Source of the DNA: Undaria pinnatifida
Taxonomy: Eukaryota > Sar > Phaeophyceae > Laminariales > Alariaceae
Length of the DNA stretch: 64,000 bases
Reading direction: 5' to 3'
Assembly: GCA_012845835.1 (NCBI GenBank)
Contig: JABAKD010000021.1
Span: forward strand, 8,577,006 to 8,641,005
Made by a program: the position numbers and the translations under genes. A model generated the notes under the pieces. It worked only from the letters and a program-made list of their open reading frames with translations, was not told the origin of the DNA and ran no database searches. Below are positions 53,935-64,000 of the stretch, piece after piece (positions within the stretch are counted from its first letter, which is position 1; every line of letters starts with the position of its first letter).

Positions 53935-55265
53935 CCAAATGGCCTGAAGTTCGCTGCGCTCGCCCGATATTTCGGCGATACATCGGCTTTCTTCGGCGAT
54001 ATGCTCGATATATCGGCTGCGCCGAAAATCGATGTTTCAAAATATTGGTAAACATAGACGGTTGACAACCTATGGTCCTAAACGTGACCCCTGTACCGAC
54101 GCCTTCACCTCGAGGCGTAGTTGGCAGGGTTGAGAATCGGAGCCGATTCACCCAGATAATCGGAGCGATTTTATATCGGAATCCAATTCGGGCACAAAAA
54201 ACGGAGCGAGGTTTTTTTGAGGCTACTGATTTTTTTCCAGTATTGTCACATCGGTTGGTGCTGCTCTCAGAAGTACTCACGGTTTGTGAAGAGAAGCGGA
54301 ACCAAGTGTTTATGAACTCGCCGCGCTCACCCGACATGACCGACGACATGTCGGCTTCTTCGCCGAAAGATCGGGTGTCAGCTTCGCCGAAAAACGATGT
54401 TTTAAAACATCGGTAAAATACAACCCTGGCGATTAAACATTATATATATGCTAGTTTTTTGCGTGGAGATGTCCTCGATGGCAGTCCGTCAAGGGGCAAG
54501 AGTGCCAAAAATATCGGATATCGACAGCGCCGCAAATCGATGCTGTAAAATATCGGTAAAACACAGCCGATTCACAACCCTAGCGATTATACCAAATATG
54601 ATAGTTTTAGTGTGGAGAGGTCCTCGACGGCGGTCCGTCAAGGGGCAAGAGTGCCAGATATATGGGGTATCGGCTGTGTCGAAAACCGATGTTACGAAAA
54701 TATCGGTAAAACACAGCCGATTCACAACCCTTGTAATCATATCAAATATGAGAGTTTTAGTGTGGAGAGGTCCTCGACAGCGGTCCGTCAAGAGGCAAGA
54801 GTGCCAGATAATATCGGATATCGGCTGCGCCGAAAACCGATGTTATGAAAATATCGGTAAAACACAGCCGATTTACGAACCTAGCGACTACTGTAGACCT
54901 AACGCACTAGTTTCCGTGTGGGAGAGCTCCTTCGCGACGGTCCGGTAAGGGGCAAGAGGTATATCGGATATCGGCTGCGCCGAAAACCGATGTTTAAAAA
55001 ATATCGACAAGCACAGTCGAGTGACTATTAGCTACAGTAGTATACTAATTGGAATTTAGCGTGGAGAGGTCCTTGACCGTGGTTCCTCGAGGGCAAAGAG
55101 TGTCAGATGATATCGGATATCGGCTGCGCCGAAAACCGATGTTACAAAAATATCCGTAAACAAACAACTAGTTCACGACGCTATTGGTTGTACCTAATAT
55201 TCTAGTTTCAGTGTGGAGATGTCCTTGACCGCAGCCCCTCTACTAATAGGTCAAAGAGTGCTGCC
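53935..55265 (+). repeat. ~150-bp tandem repeat with ATCGGCTGCGCCGAAAACCGAT hairpins
   Basis: Unit starts (gtggagaggtcctcgac) near 54462, 54611, 54761, 54917, 55061, 55213; an older, degenerate pair lies at 53.94-54.42 kb. Each unit has an inverted motif ATCGG..CCGAT within TATCGGATATCGGCTGCGCC. Confidence 0.8.
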
Positions 55266-55343
55266 AGCCGACATTATTGCTGGTACACGCACAGACGTTC
55301 TTGTCCGAGAGCCATGAAGGAAATTTTCTTCACCTCTTTGTTT

Positions 55344-55635
55344 GACGCGTGCTACGATAGAGGAATACCTTTTATTGGCGTTTTGCTTTTTTTTTGGTTC
55401 TGAACGACGGGGGATCCTTAACCTGAAAATCGTCTGAAATTGGCCATTTTTTTTTTGGCCTGATGATTCTCGTTGTGTACCTAGGGCCCCATGGGATGTT
55501 TTCATCCGCGATAAAGCAGGGTTATTTTTTTTTAAAATCAGTTTTTGGGTCAAGAATGACGAGCCTTAATAATCTCCGAAAGTGAGGGGTAGTGTTAGTA
55601 AAAAGCTGGTGTGCACTTTTATCGTAGCACGCGTC
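55344..55635 (+). mobile_element. MITE family C
   Basis: Near-perfect ends GACGCGTGCTACGATAGAGG ... TATCGTAGCACGCGTC. Confidence 0.75.
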
Positions 55636-55840
55636 GTTTCGACGGGAAGACCAAAGCTACGGTAAGGGGGTCCTCCCCCTTGGAAGGCGTTTTTAATTGC
55701 AGTGGCTCGGGGGCACTAACGCGAGTGACCCCCCCCTCCACGCGTTCCTTTCGCGACCTTGGGCTTTCGTGCTGCTCTAGCGAGTGACTCCCCCCTAGTC
55801 CTTTCGCGACCTTGGGGCGTTCGTGCTGTTCTAATTTTGG

Positions 55841-56094
55841 ACTGATTCTACGATAGCCCCCCCCAAAAAACCAGCGATTTCGTTTAGCGAACGTTTCATG
55901 GCTGCTCGACGCGAGGAATGATGCCACGAAAAAAACATCTTCGTGGATGTCCTTGGTTGCAAAGGACCATCGAACGATGGCATCGAGGTGGCAGGGGGCA
56001 CCGCATTTGAGGAGATACGGCCGGCAGGGAGCTGGTTTCAAGACCGGCGATTTCGCCAAAGAAAAGTTTGGGGGGGGCTACCGTAGTAAGACTC
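55841..56094 (-). mobile_element. MITE family A
   Basis: Full-length, reversed (ACTGATTCTACGATAGCCCC ... CTACCGTAGTAAGACTC). Confidence 0.7.
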
Positions 56095-56558
56095 TTTGGC
56101 GATATGAACCCGCAATGGGATGGTGAGTTACGCTGCGCCAAAACAATCTCCTAACTTGTTTTCGTCCGTGAGGTATAGTAAGAGTCACTCGTGCGAAAAT
56201 GAGGGCATTAACATATATTAACATCCCCCTTAGTACCGTATAGCCCTGGTCGGGAAGTGCGCGGAATGTAACATTTTCCGAAGTTTCACCTCCGAGCATT
56301 CACCTCTTTGTTTCCCCGAGAAGTGTACGGAATGTAAGATTTTCCGAACGCGTGGATTCCCCCGCGTTTTTTAGCCACGACCCCTGCCCCGTCGGCTTTG
56401 ATGGAGGCGTTTTTATCCGGCGGTAGCCCCCCGTGGACCACCTCCAAGCTATCGGCTCCCTGTCCACGTCCAGACGCGCGCGATTGGAGGCGGGACATAA
56501 CTGTTGTTTTTCGTTTTGTAACCGCTTGTGGCATGACGAGTTTTGTAAATCATATATA

Positions 56559-56737
56559 CAGTAGGGGTCTCTCAGCAAGGCGGTGGTGTGCCAGAGCAAC
56601 GTGACCGCCTTATCGGGGGGAGCCGCCTTAGTCATGGCGTGTTATGAGTGAGATTCTCCGGTCACGGCAAGCGATTTTGACCGCCTTGTATCGGAATACC
56701 GCACTAATCAGACCGCCATATTGGGGGACCTCTACTG
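56559..56737 (+). mobile_element. pogo-like MITE with TA target duplication
   Basis: The ends CAGTAGGGGTCTCT and (inverted) CAGTAGAGGTCCCC are both flanked by TA. The 179-bp interior is made of AAGGCGGT/ACCGCCTT units, the same material as the tandem arrays at 30.1-30.7 and 52.9-53.3 kb. Confidence 0.6.
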
Positions 56738-56811
56738 TACCAAGCAATTTTAACCGCCTTGTATCGGAATACCGCCTTATCCAGACCACCTTGTCAGGGG
56801 ACCCCTACTAG

Positions 56812-57085
56812 ACTCGTGCTACGGTAGAGGTATACCCTTTTTTGGCTTTTTTGGTTTTGAATGACGGGGTTCCTTAACCCAAAATCGTCGGGAAAAAAAT
56901 AAATAATAGGCCATTTTTTTTGCATGGTGATTCTCGTTGCACACCTAGGCCATGGGATTTTTCCATCCGGTAGCAGTTTTATTTTTCGCCAAATCAGTTT
57001 TTGGGAGGGACACATGTCTTAAGCTCCGAAAGTGAGGGACCTCGGAGAAAAGTGGTACGTGCTCACCTTTACCGTAGAACGCGTC
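56812..57085 (+). mobile_element. MITE family C
   Basis: Ends gactcgtgctacggtagagg ... taccgtagaacgcgtc; follows a truncated pogo-like MITE end (gacccctacta). Confidence 0.7.
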
Positions 57086-57214
57086 ACTAATGACACATGC
57101 TACCGTAAAGGCGCGTCATATTTTCTCTGAGGCTTTTCACTTCGAGGAACTCTCTCTCCCCACCCGAGACACCGATTCAAAAACATGAAACACGATAAAT
57201 GACTAGAACTCATG

Positions 57215-57310
57215 GCGCAGGGTACAGACAAATACACGCAGCCCGCAAAGATGAGTATCGACCCTGACCTATCGAACTCAGAGCTGGCGTGTTTATTGAA
57301 GTTTTTTTTT
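57215..57310 (+). repeat. MSFDEIF module, diverged copy 4, joined to repeat L
   Basis: ATG at 57251 opens MSIDPDLSNSELACLLKF, aligning with the other copies with substitutions throughout. Directly followed by a repeat also found at 31435. Confidence 0.4.
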
Positions 57311-57364
57311 TTTTCAATTTTCAATTATTGCAAAAAGCTGCGAGTAGTAACGGGGACCGCCGGT

Positions 57365-57600
57365 AGGTAGGGGCAGCTCGCGCTATCGCTATCGCGAGAA
57401 CCGAAAGACACGCCAGAAAACCAGCTGGATTGCGAACGCAATTGAGTTCAAATCGACACACGACGTGTATAGAAAATACGTGAAAGTGTGATGAGCTACA
57501 GCTTTTATTTTTTTTCCCCCATCCGCCGAAGGATAATAAAAAAAAGAAAAATGTAACTTCCCGACAATTTTGGGGTTTAGAAGGAAAAAATAAAAAATCA
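57365..57600 (+). repeat. Dispersed repeat L
   Basis: cagctcgcgctatcgctatc ... cccatccgccgaaggataat; joined to the MSFDEIF module. Confidence 0.6.
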
Positions 57601-57701
57601 GAAGAGAAAAAAACAAAAATGAAGGAAAAAGCGCTACCTCTATCGTATCACACGACTTAACCCTGCTCTACGCATCCCCTGCGACAACAACAACAACAAC
57701 C

Positions 57702-58015
57702 CGCCGACCAAGGCTGCGGCAGGGGGGGGGTACGCCATTATTCACTGCCTGGTTTGAGCCACTCGCACGAGTGACTCAACACCTCACTGACGAAAACAAA
57801 AATTACCTCTGGTGATTTAGGTCTAGCGCAGCGTAGCCAAACAATTCCGTTGCCTATCGTTTTCGCAACATTTAAACAAGCGCGAAAATCAGAAGGATCG
57901 CAGAGGAGCAGGGGGGGGGGGGGAGGGTCACTCGCGCGCGAACGATCAATCCCGAGCCATTACGAAAAAAAAAAAAGTGACCCCCCTCCTCCCCCCCCAT
58001 CCCACACCGAGCCGT
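57702..58015 (+). mobile_element. Repeat family D
   Basis: gaccaaggctgcggcagggg, gagccactcgcacgagtgac, gcgcagcgtagccaaacaat, gtcactcgcgcgcgaacgat. Confidence 0.55.
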
Positions 58016-58039
58016 GATACCCCCCCCATAGGAAACCTT

Positions 58040-58480
58040 CCCACGGTGGAGGCTGAGCTTTTTGGGGCAATTTTTTTTTTCTGGCCCGTTGAGCTCCTCA
58101 AGAGTAACACCGGCCCCTAGTCTGATTATCTGACGATCATTTTCGTTTGGAGGGCTTGGCGCGGGATTATTAAGCCCTGCCACCTGTAAGTCAGACAGAA
58201 TATGAACTGGGATATGATCCGACCGATGCGTGGAATCTCCGCTCCACGTTGCAAGTGCCACCCATCGCCGACACAAGGCGCGACTGAATAACGACCTGCC
58301 GCGAATAATCCACACACTCATCAAACCAACTTTCCCAGGACGAGAACAGTGCATAGAAGCGCTGTTGTTGGTCGGGTTGCGCAGCTTGAAAACCTTTGAA
58401 GGCGTGTTTAGGTCGGGTGAGAGATTGAGCTCCTCGTAACAGGAGCTCAGCGTCTTCCGCCGCATCCCTTCCGTTGGGTT
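58040..58480 (+). mobile_element. MITE family B with an internal insertion
   Basis: Left arm ggcccgttgagctcctcaag; right arm ggcgtgtttaggtcgggtga ... ccgttgggtttgtgactc. About 200 unrelated bases lie between. Confidence 0.55.
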
Positions 58481-58744
58481 TGTGACTCGACCGAGACTCC
58501 GCCGCGTGCTGTTGCTTTTTCCGGCCAAAACGGTCGTTGGCTTGAATCGAGCCTTTCGAACAGAACCCAGATTTGGGACAAGATCAATGGAATTCCTGTG
58601 ATTGGTCCGGATCAACTTCGTAGAAGGAGCGAACGGGCCGTTCACTCCTTTCCGAGACTACTGCAGGTCACGCGCGAGAACAGCGCAGATTGTCGAAGAT
58701 AAATTTGAGTTGCGAGTCGACGAGGAAAGAAAGGGCTGTTGCCT

Positions 58745-58895
58745 TTTCGCGATAAAAATGAAGGCGGGTACCGTAGTGGGAAGGGGGGAGGATAAGAGCC
58801 TTGCTTAGGAACCCCAGATCTGAGCTACGTCTAGGGGAGGAGAAGGAGGAAGAAAAATGCGAAGATAACAGATTGGATGAGCAACAAAATAAATC
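58745..58895 (+). repeat. Dispersed repeat E, partial
   Basis: aaggcgggtaccgtagtggg ... gaagataacagattgga. Confidence 0.5.
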
Positions 58896-59175
58896 AAAAA
58901 GCAGAGTATGGTCGCCTTGCTCAGCTCATCGTATGGGCGAACGGGGACGTCACCGCCCTACCCCAAATCTTGAGGGGAACCTAATACATAACCATTGTAA
59001 GCAGCAGGCGTTGGACTACAAAACGGGATAAGACAGAAAAGAAAAGAAAAAAACTTGCCAGAGGACGGTGAGAGAGGGTGCGCGTTGTACTCTTGTTCCA
59101 GCATCATGCCTCCCGGATTTAAGGCGTTCCTGTGAATATCCGCCTGAATCCAGTTACAACCCAGTTTTTTATCAG

Positions 59176-59750
59176 GAGTCATCCCACGGTAGAGGTTTTC
59201 AGTTTTTGGGGCTTTTTTTCTTTCTCTGTTGAGCTCCTCAAGCTTGGAACTGTCGGCTAGCGTGATGCTGTCACGAGCGCATTCGTTATAGGATTACTGC
59301 AGCGCACAGAAAAATCTCGGTCGGGTTGCGCGAACGAACGAACGGATGTCCTCGAAAGTCGTGTTTCGGGTGCAAAAAAAAAAATGTTGAGCCTCCCGGT
59401 AGGATCTTTTGAAACTTGACGCGTGATACGATAGAGGGGCGCTCCACGTTTTTTTTTTCTGAATTTTCCTCAATTTTTGGGAGCTTAAGACCTCTCCCAA
59501 AAGTTTTTTTCTTTTTGAGCGAAAAATAAAAGCTGCTACATGCATACCGGATGAAAAATCCCATGGACTAGGTATACGACGAAAATTAAGGGGGGGGAGA
59601 AATTTGAGGCTTTTTTTTTTTTTTTCCGACGATTTTGGGTCAAGGAGCCCCGTCATTCACAAAACATTTCAGACGAAAAGTTATGCCTCTATCGTAGCAC
59701 GTGCCACTTCTTAGAACATACTGCGCGCCTAGCGTGGGATGAGTCTTGGG
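59176..59750 (+). mobile_element. MITE family B split by a family C insertion
   Basis: GGAGTCATCCCACGGTAGAG to ttttgaaactt, then a complete reversed C element, then acttcttagaacatactgcg and gcgtgggatgagtc. ACTT appears on both sides of the insert. Confidence 0.65.
59418..59706 (-). mobile_element. MITE family C nested in family B
   Basis: Ends gacgcgtgatacgatagagg and tatcgtagcacgtgcc, inverted; core ccatgggatttttcatccgg (reversed). Confidence 0.65.
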
Positions 59751-60056
59751 TGTCCCGTCCTGTGCTGTAGGGTCAGCGGAAACATACACGTTGTAGGTGA
59801 AAGTGCCGGGAGTTAGCCTTTGAACCCGAACAAAGAAGGTGGGCTTCACCATCCGGCCTCGGGAAGCAAGCACGCCCACGCCCCAGTGAGTATCCGTTAC
59901 AGACGCCGCCGAAAAATCCTTGTCCACACTAGAAAACCCGGAGAGATACGTGCCTAGGATGTACGAAGCCCGGAGACGTAACCCAGGATGTCCCCTGACT
60001 GCCACATGATTACACCCCCACGCCACCACAACCCCCTCCCCGTTCCGTCCCGGCAT
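59740..60056 (-). CDS. Diverged duplicate of the GVGVLA exon, or downstream exon
   Basis: The frame contains THWGVGVLASRGRMVKPTFF then VRVQ, clearly related to GVGVLAARGRVLKFTFVQ in the exon at 60.2-60.4 kb, about 75 percent at the DNA level over the core. Upstream residues (LRLRASYILGTYLSGFSSVD) differ. It may be a second domain repeat of the same protein or a duplicated exon. The right end of a family B element borders it at about 59750. Confidence 0.35.
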
Positions 60057-60210
60057 TGTAGGAAAGCGAGGGTCTGTGGTCTTAATTAAGATTGCCGCCG
60101 CCTAGCATGATGTGACTACCTCCTCAAAAGCATTGCAATTGAGCCCCCCTCGAGTGCTGTTCTGTTCTTCTTACATACAGTCTTTTGGCTTGAATTCTGC
60201 ATTTTCTAAC

Positions 60211-60402
60211 CTGAACAAAGGTGAACTTCAGCACCCGGCCTCGAGCAGCGAGCACGCCCACGCCGCAGTCCACCAGCAGCGTCCCGCCCATGCCGGCCTC
60301 CCGCCCCACCGCGCACAGTATGGTCTCAAGGGCATAAGCAGCGCGGGCTGGCGGCAAACCGGCGCCCTTTCCGAGAGCCTCCCGCGAGAACGCCGCCTTC
60401 AT
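60211..60402 (-). CDS. Exon with possible HU/CCDC81-like domain
   Basis: The frame reads MKAAFSREALGKGAGLPPAR, then AYALETILCAVGREAG and LLVDCGVGVLAARGRVLKFT. It ends GTTCAG|GTTAGA in phase 0. The 'VD.GVG.L..R.R.L.F.F' strand pattern is reminiscent of HU-like domains in CCDC81-type ciliary/centrosomal proteins. The gene would then be flagellar like its neighbour, but this is tentative. An AAG acceptor just after the ATG (before 60395) is an alternative start of the exon. Confidence 0.42.
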
Positions 60403-60769
60403 TGGTTAGGCGAGGGGGGGGTTTTGGTTGTTCATCCGAATTATGGAGGCGGTAGGTTTTGAGACATTATGACTCACGCTACGGTAAAGTCGACAGTAAA
60501 AGAAAACGACTTAAGAGGCGGGAAAATTGGCTCGCCACGCCTTGTGACGTCTATACCAAAATCGTTTCCGAATCTGAGGAATTAGCGGCAAGGAGAGAGC
60601 AGCTGTGACCACTGGCCTATTCCGAGGGGCTCTTAACTCTGGCACTCCACTGTTTGTTTGCTTGTGTGTCCGTTTTTTTCGTTTAGTAACTTTTTTTGGA
60701 GTGGCTACAATATGTTCGCGGGATGTCCGACAGATTTGCTGCTGTTTCTGCTTGCGGCACATCACGTAG

Positions 60770-61375
60770 CTGCGTTGTCGCAGACAGAGGCGTCACTCGC
60801 GCGAGTGACCACCCTGTTGCTTCGCGGTTCTAACCTTTCGCGGTTAAAAAACCGCGGTATGAATCCGCAACGGAACGGTAAGCGACGACCAATGCTACGG
60901 CAGGGGGGGGGGGGGTGGATTACCCCCTTTTGGGGCACTTTTTTTTTTCAGTGGCTCCGTGTCACTCGCGCGAGTGACCCCCCCTGATCCTTGCGGTCAA
61001 AGGATTCCTTTCTTTCTTTCTTTCGTGCTGCACCATTAACATTCTCGATATTAGTACGAAAAGGTTGTGGTTACCCAAAAAAAAATCGCCGAAACGTGTT
61101 TGTGTCGGTGAGGTACAGAGTCACTCGCGCGAGTGACGAAAATGATGAAAAACCTCAGACCCCCGCAGTGAAAAATGGGGGTATGTCGGAACCGTCGTAA
61201 CATCCTCCCTGCCGCAGCCTTGACCCTGACGCTGCGCCTTAAAAAATAGCCGCGGCCGAAAATATTTTGGGTCCGTGAGGTACAGAGTCACTCGTGCGAT
61301 TGGCGAAAACGTGAAAACTCGCGGGGGTGAAGATGGGGGTATATCATAACACTGTCGTAACATCCCCCCTAGTGG
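60770..61375 (+). repeat. Overlapping family D copies
   Basis: Three perfect palindromes tcactcgcgcgagtga (60783, 60963, 61121) and one degenerate copy (tcactcgtgcgattg) in 600 bases, with tacggcagggggg and taacatcctccctgccgcag ends mixed; probably nested or tandem insertions. Confidence 0.5.
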
Positions 61376-61429
61376 ATATCATAGCCATGGTCCTGGATAG
61401 CTATGTGATACCCCTGGCGTAGTTAGTCA

Positions 61430-61940
61430 CTGCGTGAGCTTGGCAACCAGGGTAGTACAGTTGTTGTTGTTGTTTTTTTTTTTTGGCGGTCACCAGGATG
61501 GATGTCAAGTAAGATCATATTGTGCGGGGGTGGAGAACCCTGACTCCGCGAAAGGGGAATGATCGCATCACGCAGTGTGAATATGGTAAGGCACCCACGA
61601 GGCGGTTACATAGTAATACCCATTGCTGTCTCTGGAGCGGCCGCACCAGAAAGCAAATTACAACTTATTGGCGATGTCATCCACAAGAATGAAAGTAGGC
61701 ACAAGGTGCCGAAGTCCGTCTTACGAGCGGTTCTTGGAAGTAGGCAATTCACCCTTCGTGCGACTCGCCGAACACCTCACGGTGCTTCGCGCTTGGTGCA
61801 AGCAACGTCTGCGCTTGGTGCAAGCAACGTCTGCCTGGTTGGTGAAAACCCGACGTGCTCCGTCCCGGCAAAGTAGGGATGCGAGGGTCTATGGTCATAC
61901 GACTACGGTCATGCACAAACTGAGTACACGCCCCCCCCCC
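61430..61940 (+). repeat. Dispersed ~480-bp repeat I, copy 3
   Basis: As copy 1, with a 19-bp tandem duplication (gcgcttggtgcaagcaacgt) at 61788. Confidence 0.75.
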
Positions 61941-61944
61941 CCGA

Positions 61945-62600
61945 GATCATCGCCTCGGTCTTCGATAACCATGTGATACCTATGGTGTACTTTGCGTCTG
62001 TTTCGGATGTCACTGTACCGTGTAATGGTCACTCTTTTGGGGGCGATTGTACCTGCTGCGGGGCCCGGGGAGAGAGCGAACTCTTGGATGATATGTTCTG
62101 CTCTTGAGAAAGGCCGTACCTGCCGTCGAGAAAAAAGGGTGGGCAGTTGAAAGGCAGTTAAACGAACGATTGGTATTACTTAGACAGGGTGGGGGGCGGC
62201 AGGCAGTTTTGACGGCTGGTACAGACAGATATGCCTTGGGCAGCGGGGGATGGACGAAGATGTGCCGTGGCAGTGGGGGGTGGCAGGCAGTTACCACTGG
62301 TGCTACAGAGAGATATGTGGTCAGGGCCAATTTCCTATCAAAACGAGCACATTCCACCATGCCCAGCATGCTGGCCATGCCTAGCGCGATAGACCAACGA
62401 GAAAATTGGGCATCTTTTTTGGCGTTCGTCCAAGTAGCTCATTTCGCTAGTCTTAGTGCATCGATGCATGGTAGGTCGTTTTTCTCAAGACTTGGTAGAC
62501 AGCCTCGTACTACACACAAAGAAACGGTACTACTCTTTGCAGCACCGCACGAGAAAAAAAAAGTAATCGGTGTACCCCTTGACGCGCTACCGTCGCACCT
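61945..62600. other. No gene recognised
   Basis: Unique sequence with the GGCAGGCAGTT repeat at 62.2 kb; likely intron of the gene with exons at 62.6 and 60.2 kb. Confidence 0.35.
62200..62315 (+). repeat. Two diverged ~45-90 bp units
   Basis: ggtggggggcggcaggcagt ... acagacagatatg and ggggggtggcaggcagttac ... acagagagatatg. Confidence 0.5.
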
Positions 62601-62621
62601 GTCCAGAAATCGCGCATCCAC

Positions 62622-62738
62622 CTGAAGCGTGGGGATGCATATCCCGAGATTGAAGACCCGGTAGCTCACGGATAAAAACCGAGGGAGGCTGGCTCGGAGC
62701 TTCGCCGAGACCGCGGAGCACAGCCACGCCTTGAAAGC
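62622..62738 (-). CDS. Exon of a second minus-strand gene
   Basis: It has an excellent acceptor (tattttcttcccttgcttctaccgcgcgtcttatcag, positions 62739 upward) and ends CTTCAG|GTGGAT. It is 39 codons, phase 0 at both ends: AFKAWLCSAVSAKLRASL, then SVSYRVFNLGICIPTLQ. The phase and strand fit the exon at 60211-60402. The amphipathic first half followed by 'V.NLG...' would suit the N-terminal half of an HU-like fold, but I do not recognise it with certainty. Confidence 0.4.
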
Positions 62739-63194
62739 CTGATAAGACGCGCGGTAGAAGCAAGGGAAGAAAATACGATTGTTCAATGCAGTACCCGCGG
62801 CAATCGCGCCACTCGCGCCTTTTTTTTTCACGCTTGCTACGATATAGGGGTAGATTAATGAGATTTTTGTCGCATGATTCGGTGGTAGAGGTGTCCCGTT
62901 TTCTTGGTGAAGCTCCCCACGTGAAGTGCTCCATTTTTTTTTTTCTTCTTCTTTCTCTTCATCCCATTTATTTTCCTTGCACCACTCTCGCCCTCCCTCC
63001 CTCCCTCCCTCCCTCCCAGTAGAAACTCAGACCTGGGGTCACCTAGCGGGCTCTCCTCTCCCCTCCCCACTACGGTTCGTGCCTTAACTCTTATCGTGAG
63101 AAGAACTCAGCATTTTCTTCCCTCGTCGACTCGCGTCGAGTTGTCCATATACACCTCTGAGGCAAAAGCTGATTTGGAGGGAAAATAAAGTGCA

Positions 63195-63361
63195 ACCCGG
63201 AAAAAAACACAAAAAAAACATGGCCTAGGTATACCAAAAAAACGTCTTGAAAAAAAAGAGCGGCATTCCGACGGTCTTGGGTTAAGACGCGTCATCAACA
63301 TTCAGAGAATATTATACCCAAAAGTTGGTATACAGTACCTTAATACCTGTATGGTAGCACG
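63195..63361 (-). mobile_element. MITE family C fragment
   Basis: ttccgacggtcttgggttaa ... atggtagcacg; far end missing. Confidence 0.55.
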
Positions 63362-63364
63362 TTT

Positions 63365-64000
63365 TTTTTTTTTTTTTTTTGGGGGGGGGGGGGGGGGGGA
63401 TTTATTTCTTTCTTCGCTGGTGACGAGGTTCGTTTAACCAAGGAACTTACTTACCAATATGGTTGGAGTAAAAAAAATCGGTTTTCCAGTACAAGTATGC
63501 TTCGATGAAACACCCTACGAGTAGACCACCCTCCGAGTAGTCCACGAGCAATTTTTTGTTCGTCGGTTACACTGTCATCCTATCAATATCTCAAAGTCGG
63601 TTTCGGGTGAGGTGTAAAGCTTCTCAAAATGAAGGAGGGGATTCCGAAAACGTTTGGTGAATCTCTACCCTGGCGTGTGACCTTTTCCGTACAGCCGTTT
63701 TTACCGCAACTCTGGATTATTGTATGGGGTATGGAAATCGGGGAATCTGGTTTGGCCCACGTGTGTTTCCAGTATTATGAGACGGAAAAATATCAAAAAC
63801 TGCCCAAAACACAACTTAAGACCCTATCCCTAACTCTATCCCTGACCCAAACCCTTTCCTTTCCCCGACCCCGACCCTACACATAGAAGCTTGTCCGGAA
63901 AAAAATCCGACAACATTTTTTTTTTTTGTCGAAAGTTTGGTCGACCACATTGAAACCCATATATCAAAATATTCAGCGATTTCCATGCTCAATCCTAGAT
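63365..64000. other. G-run and unique sequence at the right edge
   Basis: T(18)G(18) junction at 63362-63399, a possible family B trace at 63550-63690, and a degenerate telomere-like stretch (ccctatccctaactctatcc) at 63820-63880. Confidence 0.4.

Overview
This is nuclear DNA of a eukaryote, and it comes from inside genes. Exons end at GT and start after AG, introns run from 0.3 to about 10 kb, and a TTAGGG-type telomeric array is present. There is no bacterial operon structure. The main gene is an axonemal dynein heavy chain, so the organism makes motile flagella at some stage. Together with the GC-rich exons and the very heavy load of short DNA transposons, this would suit a heterokont (brown-alga-like) alga or a similar protist. 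That placement is inference; the sequence does not prove a lineage.

Gene layout, all on the minus strand. About 45.4 kb down to 5.1 kb holds the tail region of one dynein heavy-chain gene. I reconstructed it from at least ten short exons (45363-44978, 43340-42684, 38105-37868, 30932-30759, 23924-22721, 20524-20366, ~16843-16707, 15607-15437, 5710-5570, 5231-5056). Most junctions are phase-compatible; the least certain are the entry into the 16.8 kb exon and its join to the 15.6 kb exon. Joined in order, the exons give recognisable dynein-tail landmarks: RLGI, then an FLRAREAL helix, MTAEQF, LRGMVERALADLLAFF, VIFSFS, LARVDDRV, PRVD, LEYLLDEAVEAKF and VNCEDI. Further 5' exons may lie at 48.7-48.8 kb and 49.5-51.5 kb. 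The 3' part (motor) lies beyond the left edge. A second minus-strand gene, with a possible HU/CCDC81-like domain, lies at 59.7-62.8 kb.

The introns hold nearly everything else. There are four abundant short inverted-repeat families (called A to D here, with some C copies nested in B copies). There are two miniature LTR elements (TRIM-like) and a pogo-like transposon whose transposase is broken by telomeric repeats. A TIR element carries a zinc-finger ORF broken by a 76-bp duplication, and an OTU-protease ORF sits inside a 9.7-kb intron. Many minisatellites and simple-sequence arrays are also present.

Two points stand out. The coding exon at 22.7-23.9 kb contains a run of roughly 280 Gly-Asn-rich residues encoded by a hexanucleotide array inside the dynein tail. 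In addition, mobile elements can be ordered in time from their nesting. Most of the long open frames in this window are by-products of repeats and were not annotated as genes.
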